Assembly: GCF_002006345.1 (NCBI RefSeq)
Contig: NZ_LZZM01000022.1
Location: 1 to 64,000, forward strand
Source: Clostridium puniceum
GTDB lineage: Bacteria; Bacillota; Clostridia; Clostridiales; Clostridiaceae
Direction: 5' to 3'
Length of the DNA: 64,000 bases
Below are positions 8,830 to 18,571 of this stretch, piece after piece. The translations under genes were made by a program, and so were the position numbers. The first letter of the stretch is position 1. Every line of letters begins with the position of its first letter. Below the pieces are notes generated by a model. That model did not search any database and was not told the origin of the DNA. It saw only the letters and a list, made by a program, of their open reading frames with translations.

Positions 8830-9732
8830 TTATTTTAATTTATTTATCAATTCCTTCATATCCTCTGGAAGTTCTGCTCTAAGTGCAAGTTCTTCCCCCG
8901 TTCTTGGAGATTTAAAATTTAAGCCATAAGCATGAAGTGCTTGCCTCTTTATTAACTCTTCTTCCTCTTCTCCATTACCATATAAGGTGTCCCCATATAT
9001 CGGATGTCCTAAATGATTTAAGTGTACTCTTATTTGATGAGTTCTCCCAGTTTCTAATTTACATTCTACTAAACTTGCTTCATTAAATTCTTCCACAACT
9101 TTATAATGAGTTATACTTCTTTGGCCTCTTTCATCTATTATTCTCTTAGTTCCATTTTCAACACCTTCTGGTTTATATATTGGCAAATCAATAGTTCCCT
9201 GTTTTTCTTCCATAATTCCATGAACTATTGCTAAATATCTTTTTTCAACCTTATTTTCACTCATTTCTTTTGATAACATTCCATGTGAAAATTGGTTTTT
9301 AGCAATTATAATAAGCCCGGAAGTATTCATATCTAATCTTGAAACTAATCTTACAATACAATTTTGCTTGCTTTCCATAAAATAATTTATTACGCCGTTA
9401 GCAAGAGTACCGCTTTGATAACTTTTAGTTGGATGAACTACCATAAAAGGTTTCTTATTAACTACTAATATATCCTCATCTTCATAAACTACATCTATAT
9501 CCATCTTTTCTGGAGCTATATCCTGACTTTCATCTTTTTCTAAATCAATTTTTATAATCTCCCCCAAAGTCAGTACCCTATTCATTTTAACTACTTGACC
9601 ATTAACAAATATTTTTTTATTGATAGAGGCACTTCTTATTAATCTTGTTGATAGTCCAAGTTCTGTTTTTAGATATTCCCTGATTTTAGTACCTTCTTCT
9701 ATATTAGTAACATTTTTTTCTAAAATACTCAT
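8830..9732 (-). CDS. RluA-family rRNA pseudouridine synthase (RluD-like)
   Basis: A 300-residue enzyme that isomerises specific uridines in rRNA to pseudouridine. An S4-like RNA-binding domain occupies about residues 13-75 (STRLIRSASINKKIFVNG). The catalytic motif is RLVSRLDMNTSG, whose Asp is the nucleophile, and the conserved GRTHQIRVHLNHLGHPIYGD stretch follows near residues 225-244. GAGGAG lies about 12 bases before the ATG. It sits 87 bases behind an LCP-family gene at the tail of the nadD-yqeK cluster. Which uridines it modifies cannot be told from sequence. Confidence 0.88.
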   Translation of the reverse strand: MSILEKNVTNIEEGTKIREYLKTELGLSTRLIRSASINKKIFVNGQVVKMNRVLTLGEIIKIDLEKDESQDIAPEKMDIDVVYEDEDILVVNKKPFMVVHPTKSYQSGTLANGVINYFMESKQNCIVRLVSRLDMNTSGLIIIAKNQFSHGMLSKEMSENKVEKRYLAIVHGIMEEKQGTIDLPIYKPEGVENGTKRIIDERGQRSITHYKVVEEFNEASLVECKLETGRTHQIRVHLNHLGHPIYGDTLYGNGEEEEELIKRQALHAYGLNFKSPRTGEELALRAELPEDMKELINKLK

Positions 9733-9819
9733 GTGATTAATCTACTCCTCATATAACTTAATTAAGAACATATAAAACCCCAAAATTTTTTTGGTATACG
9801 TTCCAATCTTATCCACAAA

Positions 9820-11115
9820 TTATTCACCAAAACTAGCAAAATCCTTACCTAAAATTATGATCACATCAAAATCTTTATATTCTGTTCTACTATCTTTTTT
9901 ATCATTATTTTTAATATTTAAATCTTGATTAACAGTTTTTAGTTTATCCTCATCATTAGAAAGGATTATACTTTTTTCAGTAACTTCAGCATTTCCTGTA
10001 TCAATTTTTGAATATCCAGCATCCTTTAACTGTTTCATTGCTTTAGCTGCTAATCCATTAATTTTAGTTCCATTTAATACTTTAATTTTAATATCATTTT
10101 TTGACATATTTACTGGCAAACTTTTAGAAACTGCTGCTGAACTAAGTGATGATATTACATCCTTATTTGCATTTTTATCAAAAACTAAAAATGACTCTCC
10201 ATTTATAGTTTTAGGTATTCCTGCTGCTATTGCCATTGTCATATTTTCCTTTTTGGAATTCATAAATTTTAATCCGTAGCTTAAAATTTTAGTAGCTGAC
10301 ATATTTGTTTCTATGTTCTCACCTAAAGCTGACATTATCTTAGAAATTCTAAATAATATAAGAGGACTTGTACATTTATCAACAACCTTTGATATGAATT
10401 TTTGTTGATTTTCAATTCTGTCTAAATCACCATTTGCAAATCCACTTCCATCATTATTTTTTCTCCATCTAAAAAATTCTTCAGCTTTTTTACCATCTAA
10501 AGTTACTGTTTCTCCAGCTTTGAAATTAATATGAAGATTTTGACCTTCATCATCATAAATCATATTTCTTTCAATCTTCATTTCAATTCCACCTAAAGCA
10601 TCAATGATTTCTCTAAATGCATTATAATCAATTTTAACTATATAATTTATTTTTATATTTAATAAACTTTCAGTTTCTGATTTTATTTTAGGATATCCAC
10701 CAATTGCATAAGCTGAATTTATTTTAACATTTCTATCATTAACATTTATTAAGGTATCCCTTGGAATCGATACAACTGTAAACTTCTTATTTGAAGGATT
10801 ATAATTTAACACCATTATTGTATCTGTTCTTTTAATTGATTGATTGTCTACTTGTTTCGGATCTCCAATATCCATTCCAAGCACTAGTATATTTACTGGT
10901 TCATTTGAAGATACATCAATACCGGTTATCATTGATTTACTTCCAATCTTCATTAAAGCAGAAACTCCATATATAGTTGAAACTACAATAAATGTCAATA
11001 CAAATGCAATTGCTCCTAAAATCAATTTTTCAAGTATTGTAGTGGAATTATCGTTTCGCCTAAAAATTCGTGAAAATATTTTGCTCTTCTTTTTTTTCTC
11101 TGCTCGTCTCCCCAT
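9820..11115 (-). CDS. LytR-CpsA-Psr (LCP) family cell-wall glycopolymer ligase
   Basis: LCP proteins attach wall teichoic acids or capsules to peptidoglycan on the outer face of the membrane. The start at 11115 (MGRRAEKKKK) is chosen because AGAGGTGG lies just upstream; a frame to 11142 has none. A Lys/Arg-rich cytoplasmic tip precedes a membrane helix at about residues 28-52. The LCP domain follows, with NILVLGMDIGD, then KRTDTIMVL, VSIPRDTL and RIENQQKF carrying the conserved Arg and Asp residues. A LytR C-terminal domain (IKVLNGTKINGLAAKAMKQL) ends the 431-residue protein. It is probably in one unit with yqeK, 53 bases upstream. Confidence 0.9.
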   Translation of the reverse strand: MGRRAEKKKKSKIFSRIFRRNDNSTTILEKLILGAIAFVLTFIVVSTIYGVSALMKIGSKSMITGIDVSSNEPVNILVLGMDIGDPKQVDNQSIKRTDTIMVLNYNPSNKKFTVVSIPRDTLINVNDRNVKINSAYAIGGYPKIKSETESLLNIKINYIVKIDYNAFREIIDALGGIEMKIERNMIYDDEGQNLHINFKAGETVTLDGKKAEEFFRWRKNNDGSGFANGDLDRIENQQKFISKVVDKCTSPLILFRISKIMSALGENIETNMSATKILSYGLKFMNSKKENMTMAIAAGIPKTINGESFLVFDKNANKDVISSLSSAAVSKSLPVNMSKNDIKIKVLNGTKINGLAAKAMKQLKDAGYSKIDTGNAEVTEKSIILSNDEDKLKTVNQDLNIKNNDKKDSRTEYKDFDVIIILGKDFASFGE

Positions 11116-11168
11116 ATATCCACCTCTTGTATTTTGAGACATATCAAATTATATAATCTCAATAAAAA

Positions 11169-11747
11169 TTATCTCTTAAATTTAGAATCAAACAAAAAGT
11201 AATTTCTAGCTTTTATAGTATTTTCATCAATAAGTAAATTTTTAGTCAATAAAAATTCTATATTATGAGTTAATCCTGAGTATACTCCTGCATCTAAATT
11301 ATCAAAAGTAACTTTTCTTATGTCTTCAATTCCATTAAAATTTCTGCTTGGCTCTATCATATCTGCAATATAAATAATCTTTGTTAAAATAGACATATTT
11401 TCTTTCCCTGTAGTATGCCATCTTATTGAATCTAATATTTCTTCGTCCTCAATTCCAAGTTTCGCCTTAGCTTCTATAGGTGCAATAATACTATGCCACA
11501 AATTAGAATTATTCTCTTCTAATGCTGAAATCTTAATATTGTTTTCTTCCATTATTTCTTTCATTTTATCTTTAGATAAATTTTTAGCCACATCATGTGC
11601 AAGTCCTGCAATTTCAGCTTTTTCTTGTGAAATACCATTTATTTTAGCTAACTTTTTAGCTGTTTCTGCAACACCTAATGTATGAATATAACGGTTTTCC
11701 ATTAGATTTTCTTTAAGATATAAATCAATCTCTTCTATAGATAACAA
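11169..11747 (-). CDS. yqeK: HD-domain hydrolase YqeK (symmetrical Ap4A hydrolase)
   Basis: A 192-residue HD-superfamily phosphohydrolase. The metal ligands are H22 (IHTLGVAETA), the HD pair H51-D52 (GLAHDVAKN) and later His/Asp residues near WHSIIAPIEA and DSIRWHTTG. Characterised YqeK proteins split diadenosine tetraphosphate symmetrically into two ADP. The start is TTG at 11747, set by GGAGG 8 bases upstream. It follows nadD, the usual neighbour in firmicutes. The ribosome silencing factor gene rsfS, which often sits in this cluster, is not found next to it. Confidence 0.88.
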   Translation of the reverse strand: MLSIEEIDLYLKENLMENRYIHTLGVAETAKKLAKINGISQEKAEIAGLAHDVAKNLSKDKMKEIMEENNIKISALEENNSNLWHSIIAPIEAKAKLGIEDEEILDSIRWHTTGKENMSILTKIIYIADMIEPSRNFNGIEDIRKVTFDNLDAGVYSGLTHNIEFLLTKNLLIDENTIKARNYFLFDSKFKR

Positions 11748-11837
11748 AATTCTTTCCTCCCTTTTAATCAGTTAACAATCAAGATTTAACAGTTTAACCA
11801 CGATAATTTTATATTTAAAATTTTATAAGAATATTTT

Positions 11838-12449
11838 TTATTTATCAATATATAATCCATTCTTATATATAATATCTATAACCATTTGTGGTACAAAGAA
11901 ATCTATTCTTTGTTTTCTATTTACTCTCTCTCTTATATATGTTGAAGATATTTCAAGTTTCTTTAAATCCAAAACAATAATCTTCCCATTATATTTTTCT
12001 TCTATTTCTTGCTTTTTTTCTATCATTTGTTTATTATTTATTCCCTCTCTAGGGAATACTACAAGTGTAGCTAATGAAAAAATCTTTTCAATTCCTTGCC
12101 ATTGTTCTAAAGTTATTAAACAATCTGCACCTGTTATAAAAAACAACTCCATATCTTCAGTGCTTTTATTTTTAAAATATTCTAAAGTTTCATATGTAAA
12201 ACTAAGCCCACCTTTTTCTATTTCATAATTTGAAACAGAAAATTCAGCATAAGATTCTATTGCAGTTTTTACCATATCATATCTCAATTTAGACTCTGTC
12301 ACTTCCTTATTAACCTTAAATGGCTGCTTGCCAGCTGGCATAAATATAACTTCATCTAAATTTAATTGTTCCTTAGCTTCATAGGCTATATATAAATGTG
12401 CATAATGAATAGGGTCAAATGTCCCTCCTATTATACCATAACGTTTCAT
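11838..12449 (-). CDS. nadD: Nicotinate-nucleotide adenylyltransferase
   Basis: NadD joins nicotinate mononucleotide and ATP to give deamido-NAD in NAD synthesis. The 203-residue protein starts with the nucleotidyltransferase signature GIIGGTFDPIHYAHL (residues 5-19, HxxH type) and has the second ATP-binding motif ISSTYIRERV near residue 165. GGAGG lies 7 bases before the ATG. It is followed by yqeK. A small hairpin with stem ATATCAC/GTGATAT lies upstream at 12487-12503. Confidence 0.92.
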   Translation of the reverse strand: MKRYGIIGGTFDPIHYAHLYIAYEAKEQLNLDEVIFMPAGKQPFKVNKEVTESKLRYDMVKTAIESYAEFSVSNYEIEKGGLSFTYETLEYFKNKSTEDMELFFITGADCLITLEQWQGIEKIFSLATLVVFPREGINNKQMIEKKQEIEEKYNGKIIVLDLKKLEISSTYIRERVNRKQRIDFFVPQMVIDIIYKNGLYIDK

Positions 12450-12828
12450 AAGCTTTCCTCCAAAGTAAAATAGTTATTTAAATATTATATCACGAAGTGA
12501 TATTAAATATTATTTTAAATATCTTAATTTTTGATAAAAGAAATTAAAATTACCTTACTTTATATAATTTCGTCTTAAGAATATTAATTTCCTTCACCAT
12601 TTTATCTCATATACCCATTTTTTAAATTATTGTAAGTTAAAACTCTTATCTTCCTTATAATTCAAATCCTTCTCTTACATATACATTAACTTTTTATAAA
12701 TAAAACTTATTTCAAACATAAAAATACCCTGTAAATATACACTTTATTTTTGTGTTTATTCCTACAGGGTAATTTTTAAATTGTCTCATTAACTACAAAT
12801 TCATTTTAATTTATATAATTTTTAATTT
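12450..12828. other. Gene-free spacer between yhbY and nadD
   Basis: No coding sequence is seen. It holds the terminator at 12725-12771 and a hairpin with a 3-base loop at 12487-12503 (ATATCAC/GTGATAT) in the nadD leader. The nadD promoter should lie between them. The break suggests that obgE-yhbY and nadD-yqeK are separate transcripts here. Confidence 0.5.
12725..12771 (-). terminator. Terminator behind yhbY (usable from both strands)
   Basis: TACCCTGTA at 12725-12733 pairs with TACAGGGTA at 12763-12771, with an inner ACAC/GTGT extension. The minus strand continues with TTTTTATG, the plus strand with ATTTTTAAA. Confidence 0.75.
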
Positions 12829-13131
12829 CTATTTAGTAGGTAATTCTATTTTTCTCTTTTTAAGATTCTTTGATTGTTTGTATAAAACTATTTTATTTCC
12901 AATTGCTTGAACGCCTTCACATTTAAGTGCCTTACATATCACGTCTGAAGTTTCTCTTGATTCTAAACCACTGTTTTCTAAGACTTTTATTTTAATTAAT
13001 TCTCTAGCTTCTAAAGCTTGTGAAACTTGTATTAAAAAGTTTTCTTCAACACCATTTTTGCCAATTTGGAATATTGGCGAAAGATTATTAGCTAAGCCTC
13101 TTAAATAAGCTCTTTGTTTTCCTGTTATCAT
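12829..13131 (-). CDS. yhbY: Ribosome assembly RNA-binding protein YhbY (CRM domain)
   Basis: A 100-residue CRM-domain protein. The start, MITGKQRAYLRGLANNLSPI, and the GKNGV loop near residues 23-27 are characteristic of YhbY, which binds precursor large-subunit particles. Length is normal. GGAGG precedes the ATG. It follows the ribosome-assembly GTPase gene obgE by 12 bases, a conserved pairing that fits a joint role in 50S maturation. Confidence 0.9.
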   Translation of the reverse strand: MITGKQRAYLRGLANNLSPIFQIGKNGVEENFLIQVSQALEARELIKIKVLENSGLESRETSDVICKALKCEGVQAIGNKIVLYKQSKNLKKRKIELPTK

Positions 13132-13143
13132 TTTATTTTCCTC

Positions 13144-14466
<1,323 letters not shown>

Positions 14467-14685
14467 TTATTTTTAGTATACTTTATAAAGTTACAATATA
14501 AACTATTCTTCCCTAAAAAATCTTGCTTTATTATATATACTATTTATTCTATGGTTTAAATTCAATATATAGCGACTTATTAGTTTTTGAATATGCCTTA
14601 TTTTGCATACATTAGGCACATTCAAAAAATAACAAGCCAGTAAATATCAATTGATCCTTGACTCTTTATTTTCTTCCAATGCCTT

Positions 14686-14715
14686 AAAAAAGCACTCTTA
14701 AACTAAGAGTGCTTT
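14686..14715 (-). terminator. Terminator of the rplU-prp-rpmA operon
   Basis: AAAGCACTCTTA at 14689-14700 and TAAGAGTGCTTT at 14704-14715 form a 12-bp stem with a very tight loop. The minus strand continues with a run of Ts. It ends 14 bases after the rpmA stop codon. Confidence 0.9.
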
Positions 14716-14728
14716 ATTTCTAAAGTAA

Positions 14729-15028
14729 TTATTCAGCTATTGCTTCAACGTTTACTGGGTAAACACTTGCTTTCTTCTTATCTCTACCAAGTCTTTCGAA
14801 TCTAACGATTCCATCGATCTTAGCATATAAAGTGTCATCTTTACCTCTTCCAACATTTTCACCTGGGTGGATCTTAGTTCCTCTTTGTCTATAAAGAATG
14901 TTTCCAGCAAGAACAAATTCTCCGTCAGCAGATTTAGCTCCTAATCTTTGTGCAGCTGAATCTCTACCATTCTTAGAACTACCAACTCCCTTTTTGTGAG
15001 CGAATAATTGAAGGTTCATGATTAGCAT
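14729..15028 (-). CDS. rpmA: Ribosomal protein bL27 with cleavable firmicute leader
   Basis: A component of the 50S subunit near the peptidyl-transferase centre. The 99-residue precursor begins [20 protein letters not shown]. The stretch NLQLFA before HKKG is the firmicute-type extension that Prp removes after the FA. The start at the first ATG fits GGAGGTG about 8 bases upstream; the second ATG would be too far. The protease gene prp lies immediately upstream in the same operon. Confidence 0.95.
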   Translation of the reverse strand: MLIMNLQLFAHKKGVGSSKNGRDSAAQRLGAKSADGEFVLAGNILYRQRGTKIHPGENVGRGKDDTLYAKIDGIVRFERLGRDKKKASVYPVNVEAIAE

Positions 15029-15032
15029 GTGA

Positions 15033-15419
15033 CTACACCTCCTCTTTTATTAATGTTATATATTCTCTACATTTCTTTTTGCCAACAATTTGATCAAATC
15101 CTAAAATTACACTTTCCAAGCTCTTTTCAAAAGTTTTTAATAAAACTTGAGCCTGACTTAGTTCTTCTTGATTAAAATCTTGAAGATCTAATTTTAAGTA
15201 TCCATCATTGATTTCGTAAGTTGAATTAAGTTTTAAAACTTCATCCAGTCCAATGATTACACTTTGAGCTAATACTGAAACAGAATTACAAATTAAATCA
15301 AAAGCTTCTCCTACAAGTGCAGGTTCACTTGAAAAATCTCTGTCATCACTCAATGCATGACCACTCATTACAAATCCAACAATATTTTCATTATGTTGTT
15401 TGATTTTTACTTTAACCAT
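15033..15419 (-). CDS. prp: Ribosomal-processing cysteine protease Prp (YsxB family)
   Basis: Prp removes the N-terminal extension of bL27. The 128-residue protein keeps the catalytic His in SGHA (H21) and Cys in DLICNSVS (C44). The two are separated by 22 residues here (containing [15 protein letters not shown]), whereas Bacillus subtilis YsxB, as I recall it, has about 11 (GHAEFAEHGKDLVC). So there is an insertion in the active-site loop, next to where the substrate peptide binds. It lies between rplU and rpmA, 4 bases before the latter, as in other firmicutes. Identity is secure from position and dyad. Confidence 0.9.
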   Translation of the reverse strand: MVKVKIKQHNENIVGFVMSGHALSDDRDFSSEPALVGEAFDLICNSVSVLAQSVIIGLDEVLKLNSTYEINDGYLKLDLQDFNQEELSQAQVLLKTFEKSLESVILGFDQIVGKKKCREYITLIKEEV

Positions 15420-15425
15420 AATTTA

Positions 15426-15737
15426 TTAAGCTTCGATCTTTTCGATTACTAGCTTAGTGTAAGGTTGTCTGTGTCCATTTTTTCTTCTATAGTCTTTTTT
15501 AGACTTATATTTGAAAACTATAACCTTCTTTGCCTTACCTTGTGCTGCAACCTTAGCTACAACTTTAGCTCCTTCAACTACTGGAGTACCAACTTTGATA
15601 CCATCTTCAGTTCCTACAGCTAAAACTTCGTTTAATTCAACTGTTGAATCAACATCAGCGATAAGTTTTTCAACGTATATTACGTCTCCTTCTTGAACTC
15701 TGTATTGCTTCCCACCTGTTGCTAATACTGCGTACAT
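15426..15737 (-). CDS. rplU: Ribosomal protein bL21
   Basis: A 50S subunit protein of 103 residues with the family start [20 protein letters not shown] and the C-terminal block [17 protein letters not shown]. It is the first gene of the rplU-prp-rpmA operon, and the stop is 6 bases from the prp start. AGGAGGTG lies before the ATG. Expression is probably governed by the structured leader immediately upstream. Confidence 0.95.
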   Translation of the reverse strand: MYAVLATGGKQYRVQEGDVIYVEKLIADVDSTVELNEVLAVGTEDGIKVGTPVVEGAKVVAKVAAQGKAKKVIVFKYKSKKDYRRKNGHRQPYTKLVIEKIEA

Positions 15738-15840
15738 TAAAACACCTCCTCATAACGGTCTCGCCACTTTTGGTACAAAGATTTAACTTTGTTTTACAAA
15801 ACCTTACGTGCGCGGTTTACAAAAGCCAGTTTATCATATT
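15738..15840 (-). promoter_or_regulatory. Ribosomal protein L21 leader
   Basis: The minus-strand leader contains stacked small hairpins (AACC/GGTT, then ACAAAG/CTTTGT) and ends in GTGGCGAGACCGTTATGAGG just before the rplU ribosome site. This matches my memory of the L21 leader RNA found upstream of firmicute rplU. Autoregulation by bL21 is the expected role. Exact ends are estimated. Confidence 0.65.
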
Positions 15841-16070
15841 TTTTGTAGTTTGTAAAGCACCTTCTTCATTTATCAGCAATAAAATTTAATTTTTTGTGTT
15901 AATTAAAGTTTGTATATATTATAGTTAGTTTTCCAAATTAGAAAATCTAAATATATAAGTTCTAATTTAAATTGGTAAATATTCGAATTAGATGTTGTTG
16001 ATTAGATAAAAAGTAATAAATAAGATTAAATAGTAATTTCAATCTATATGTTTATTATTTTAAAATCAAT

Positions 16071-16125
16071 AATGTAAAGCATGCTTGACAGCAAATGTAA
16101 AGTATACTATACTAAAAATGTAAAG
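16071..16125 (+). promoter_or_regulatory. Promoter with three evenly spaced operator repeats
   Basis: A near-consensus promoter, TTGACA at 16085-16090 and TATACT at 16108-16113 with a 17-base spacer, drives the small regulator gene. AATGTAAAG occurs three times, at 16071-16079, 16094-16102 and 16117-16125, exactly 23 bp apart, so the copies lie on one DNA face. Each copy leads into a partial palindrome (AAGCATGCTT, AGTATACT, AAGT...ACTT). This is best read as an autoregulatory operator array for the downstream HTH protein. Confidence 0.75.
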
Positions 16126-16156
16126 TGAACTGTACTTATTGAAAGGTCGTGAAAAT

Positions 16157-16366
16157 TTGCAAAATAGAATTCAAGATTTGCGTAAAGTAAAAAAAATAAC
16201 TCAAAGCGAACTTGCAAATGCTGTTGATGTAACAAGGCAGACAATTATTTCTCTCGAAAACGGAAAATACAATGCCTCATTGATATTAGCACATAAAATT
16301 GCACAGTTCTTTAATACAACCATTGAAGAAGTATTTATTTTTAATTTAGAGGAGGAAAATCTATGA
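16157..16366 (+). CDS. XRE-family (Cro/C1-type) transcriptional regulator
   Basis: A small 69-residue HTH protein made of little more than its DNA-binding domain: ITQSELANAVDVTRQTIISL is the helix-turn-helix and LENGKYNASLILAHKIAQFF completes the fold. I take TTG at 16157 (MQNRIQDLRK), with AAAGG about 10 bases before it, as the start; an upstream TTG at 16139 has no ribosome site. The stop overlaps the next start (ATGA at 16363-16366), so the two genes are translationally coupled. The three repeats in the promoter are its likely operators. Confidence 0.85.
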   Translation: MQNRIQDLRKVKKITQSELANAVDVTRQTIISLENGKYNASLILAHKIAQFFNTTIEEVFIFNLEEENL

Positions 16367-16842
16367 AAAATATTTTCTGTACAACTACAGCAAAGACTAA
16401 TGAAGAATATAAAAATGTTATAAAAAATCGCATGAAAATTATGGTAATATTTATGGTAATTGGTATTATTACAGCATTAGCTGGTCTTTTAGGAGAATTT
16501 TATTTTAAAGCACCGCTTAGTGATAAAACCTTAGGTGTATATACTGGTCTTGGTTCAAGCCTTTTCGCAGCTGGTTTAGTTTTATGGATTAAAAATAAAT
16601 TAATTCTTAATAATGAAGAAAAATTAAGAGAAAGCCGCTTAAATAATACTGATGAAAGAAATCAAGAAATTTCACATAAGGCACTTAGCATAGCTACTTA
16701 CGTAATGATTATTTCCCTATATATTGTTGGGCTTATTGGTGGCATATTTTATCCAATATTATTTAATGTTCTTTCTTTTATAGTTTGTATATTTTTATTA
16801 ACTTATGTAATTGCATATAAATACTATAATAAAAAAATGTAA
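16363..16842 (+). CDS. Four-helix membrane protein paired with the XRE regulator
   Basis: A 159-residue integral membrane protein. Hydrophobic helices lie at about residues 26-48, 60-78, 109-130 and 133-153. The charged loop between helices 2 and 3 holds ESRLNNTDERNQEISHKA, a pattern seen in uncharacterised small membrane proteins that firmicutes encode next to short XRE regulators. No function is known to me. GGAGG precedes the ATG, and the ORF overlaps the regulator stop by 4 bases. The pair ends at a strong terminator, so it is a self-contained autoregulated two-gene unit. Confidence 0.7.
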   Translation: MKNIFCTTTAKTNEEYKNVIKNRMKIMVIFMVIGIITALAGLLGEFYFKAPLSDKTLGVYTGLGSSLFAAGLVLWIKNKLILNNEEKLRESRLNNTDERNQEISHKALSIATYVMIISLYIVGLIGGIFYPILFNVLSFIVCIFLLTYVIAYKYYNKKM

Positions 16843-16864
16843 TAAATTTAGATATATAATTAAG

Positions 16865-16912
16865 AAAACTCAAAATTATAAATGGACTTATCCAAATATA
16901 ATTTTGAGTTTT
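16865..16912. terminator. Bidirectional terminator between the XRE pair and rng
   Basis: A perfect 16-bp inverted repeat (AAAACTCAAAATTATA at 16865-16880 and its complement at 16897-16912) carries A and T runs outside. It ends the XRE unit on the plus strand and rng on the minus strand. Confidence 0.85.
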
Positions 16913-16923
16913 AATTTCTTTAA

Positions 16924-18372
16924 TTAAATTTTTTCTATAACCGTAACCTTATAATCCTTTAAATTATCTTTTTGCCCTTGGAATATAAGAGGTTCAATTT
17001 TATAGCCTTCTATTCCCTCCACATAATTTAAATATATTTCTTTATCTAATCCGTTAATTTGTTTTATAAAATCAAAAATATCTTCTTTAATCCTTTCTTT
17101 ATAAACACTATCAATCTGTATATGAAAGCAGTTTATTGAATTTTCTTCTCCCATTCTTATTATTTCATTTTTAATGAGTCCTTCAATATATGACAGCTTT
17201 AAAATTATTCCCCTGCCTTTGCATAGGCTACAATCTTCCTCCATATACTCATATATGCTCTTGCCTTGTCTTTTCCTTGCAATTTGGACTAAATCCAATT
17301 GAGTGAATGGAAAAATCCTCACATTACCTTTATCTAGTTTTAAGCTTTCTTTAAGTGCGTTCATCACAATTTCTTTTTGATTCTTGTCTCTCATATCTAT
17401 AAAATCTATAACTATAATTCCACTTAAATTTCTAAGTCTTATTTGTTTTCCAATTTCTTTTGCTGCTTCTAAATTAGTCTCTAAAATAGTTTTATTAAAG
17501 CTGTTTTCTTTTATATTTTTTCCGCTATTAACATCAATAACATACATTGCTTCTGTTTTATCTATTACTATATAACCTCCACATGGAAGCTTAACTTTAT
17601 TGTGTCTTAGTTTTAATAATTCCTTTTCCAAACCATAGAAATCAAAAAGGTTTCTATATCCCTCATATTTCTCTAATTTAAAATTCTCTTCACCTTTAAT
17701 GAAATTTGATATTTTCTCAAGATCCATTTCATTATCCACATAAATTTTTGTTACTTCTTCGTAGTTAGAATTTATTAAAAGCTTAGTTAAACTTAAATCT
17801 TCTCCATAAAGCTTCTTTAAACCTAAGGAATGTTTCATCTTTTTATCTATAGTCTTAAATTCCTCATAAAGTTTATTTATTTCATTTTTAAGTACTTCTA
17901 AGCTTACGTCAGCAGCTTCTGTTCTTACTGTTATAGCTACCTCCTTTAAAGGATCGATATTTTCTAATATTTCTTTCTTTTTTAACTTATCCTCTATTCT
18001 TTTAGAGAATTCAATACCTTCTTCATAGCAATTTAATACAATATATTTTCCTGGAATAGAAACCTTAGCAGATAATTTCGCCCCTTTATCATTAATAGGC
18101 TCTTTTATAACTTCCACTAATATTTCTTCACCTTTTTTTATGCCCTTTTCCTTTAGTTCATCACTGTAGTACATGTAACCTTCTTTATCTAAACCTAAAT
18201 CAACAAATATAGAATTTATTGAAGGAAGAATATTTTTAATCCTTCCCTTATAAATTTCTCCTATTATTGGCTCATTTTTTTGCTCTTCTACAATGCTTTC
18301 CATTAATTCATTATTATATTTCACAGCAATTCTTAAAAGCTTTTCTCTTCTCTCAATAAAAATCTCTTTCAT
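16924..18372 (-). CDS. rng: Ribonuclease E/G family protein (RNase G)
   Basis: An endoribonuclease of 482 residues, typical of the short RNase G form. An S1 RNA-binding domain lies at about 35-105 (IYKGRIKNILPSINSIFVDL). The catalytic DNase-I-like part contains YIVIDKTEAMYVIDVNSGKN and IIVIDFIDMRDK, which provide the Mg-binding aspartates. The Zn-link cysteines CSLCKGRG follow near residue 400. GAGGTG precedes the ATG. Upstream lie two radical-SAM-related genes, a common clostridial order. Confidence 0.92.
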   Translation of the reverse strand: MKEIFIERREKLLRIAVKYNNELMESIVEEQKNEPIIGEIYKGRIKNILPSINSIFVDLGLDKEGYMYYSDELKEKGIKKGEEILVEVIKEPINDKGAKLSAKVSIPGKYIVLNCYEEGIEFSKRIEDKLKKKEILENIDPLKEVAITVRTEAADVSLEVLKNEINKLYEEFKTIDKKMKHSLGLKKLYGEDLSLTKLLINSNYEEVTKIYVDNEMDLEKISNFIKGEENFKLEKYEGYRNLFDFYGLEKELLKLRHNKVKLPCGGYIVIDKTEAMYVIDVNSGKNIKENSFNKTILETNLEAAKEIGKQIRLRNLSGIIVIDFIDMRDKNQKEIVMNALKESLKLDKGNVRIFPFTQLDLVQIARKRQGKSIYEYMEEDCSLCKGRGIILKLSYIEGLIKNEIIRMGEENSINCFHIQIDSVYKERIKEDIFDFIKQINGLDKEIYLNYVEGIEGYKIEPLIFQGQKDNLKDYKVTVIEKI

Positions 18373-18387
18373 ATAAACACCTCTTGT

Positions 18388-18571
18388 TCAGTTAACAATT
18401 GCCAATGAGCAGTTAACAGTTTTGGATGAAATCACTTCATAATTTATTAAATTTTATATAACTAATCTTATATTTTTAATTAGCTGTATGAAATCTCCAA
18501 AAGAGATTTCTATAATTTAGGAAAATCTATTTGCTTTTCTCCTTTAACTTCCAATTATTCCTTGTCAATTG
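18388..18571. repeat. Spacer with degenerate GTTAAC-type repeat and a hairpin
   Basis: The spacer begins with CAGTTAACAATTGCC and GCAGTTAACAG, a motif that recurs in other spacers of this window. A hairpin of GAAATCTC (18490-18497) and GAGATTTC (18503-18510) follows. No gene is seen. Confidence 0.4.

Noticed and set aside
16071..16125. Three regularly spaced repeats as a mini CRISPR
   Set aside because: The repeat is only 9 bp, the spacers contain the promoter, and no cas genes are present; operator sites explain it better.
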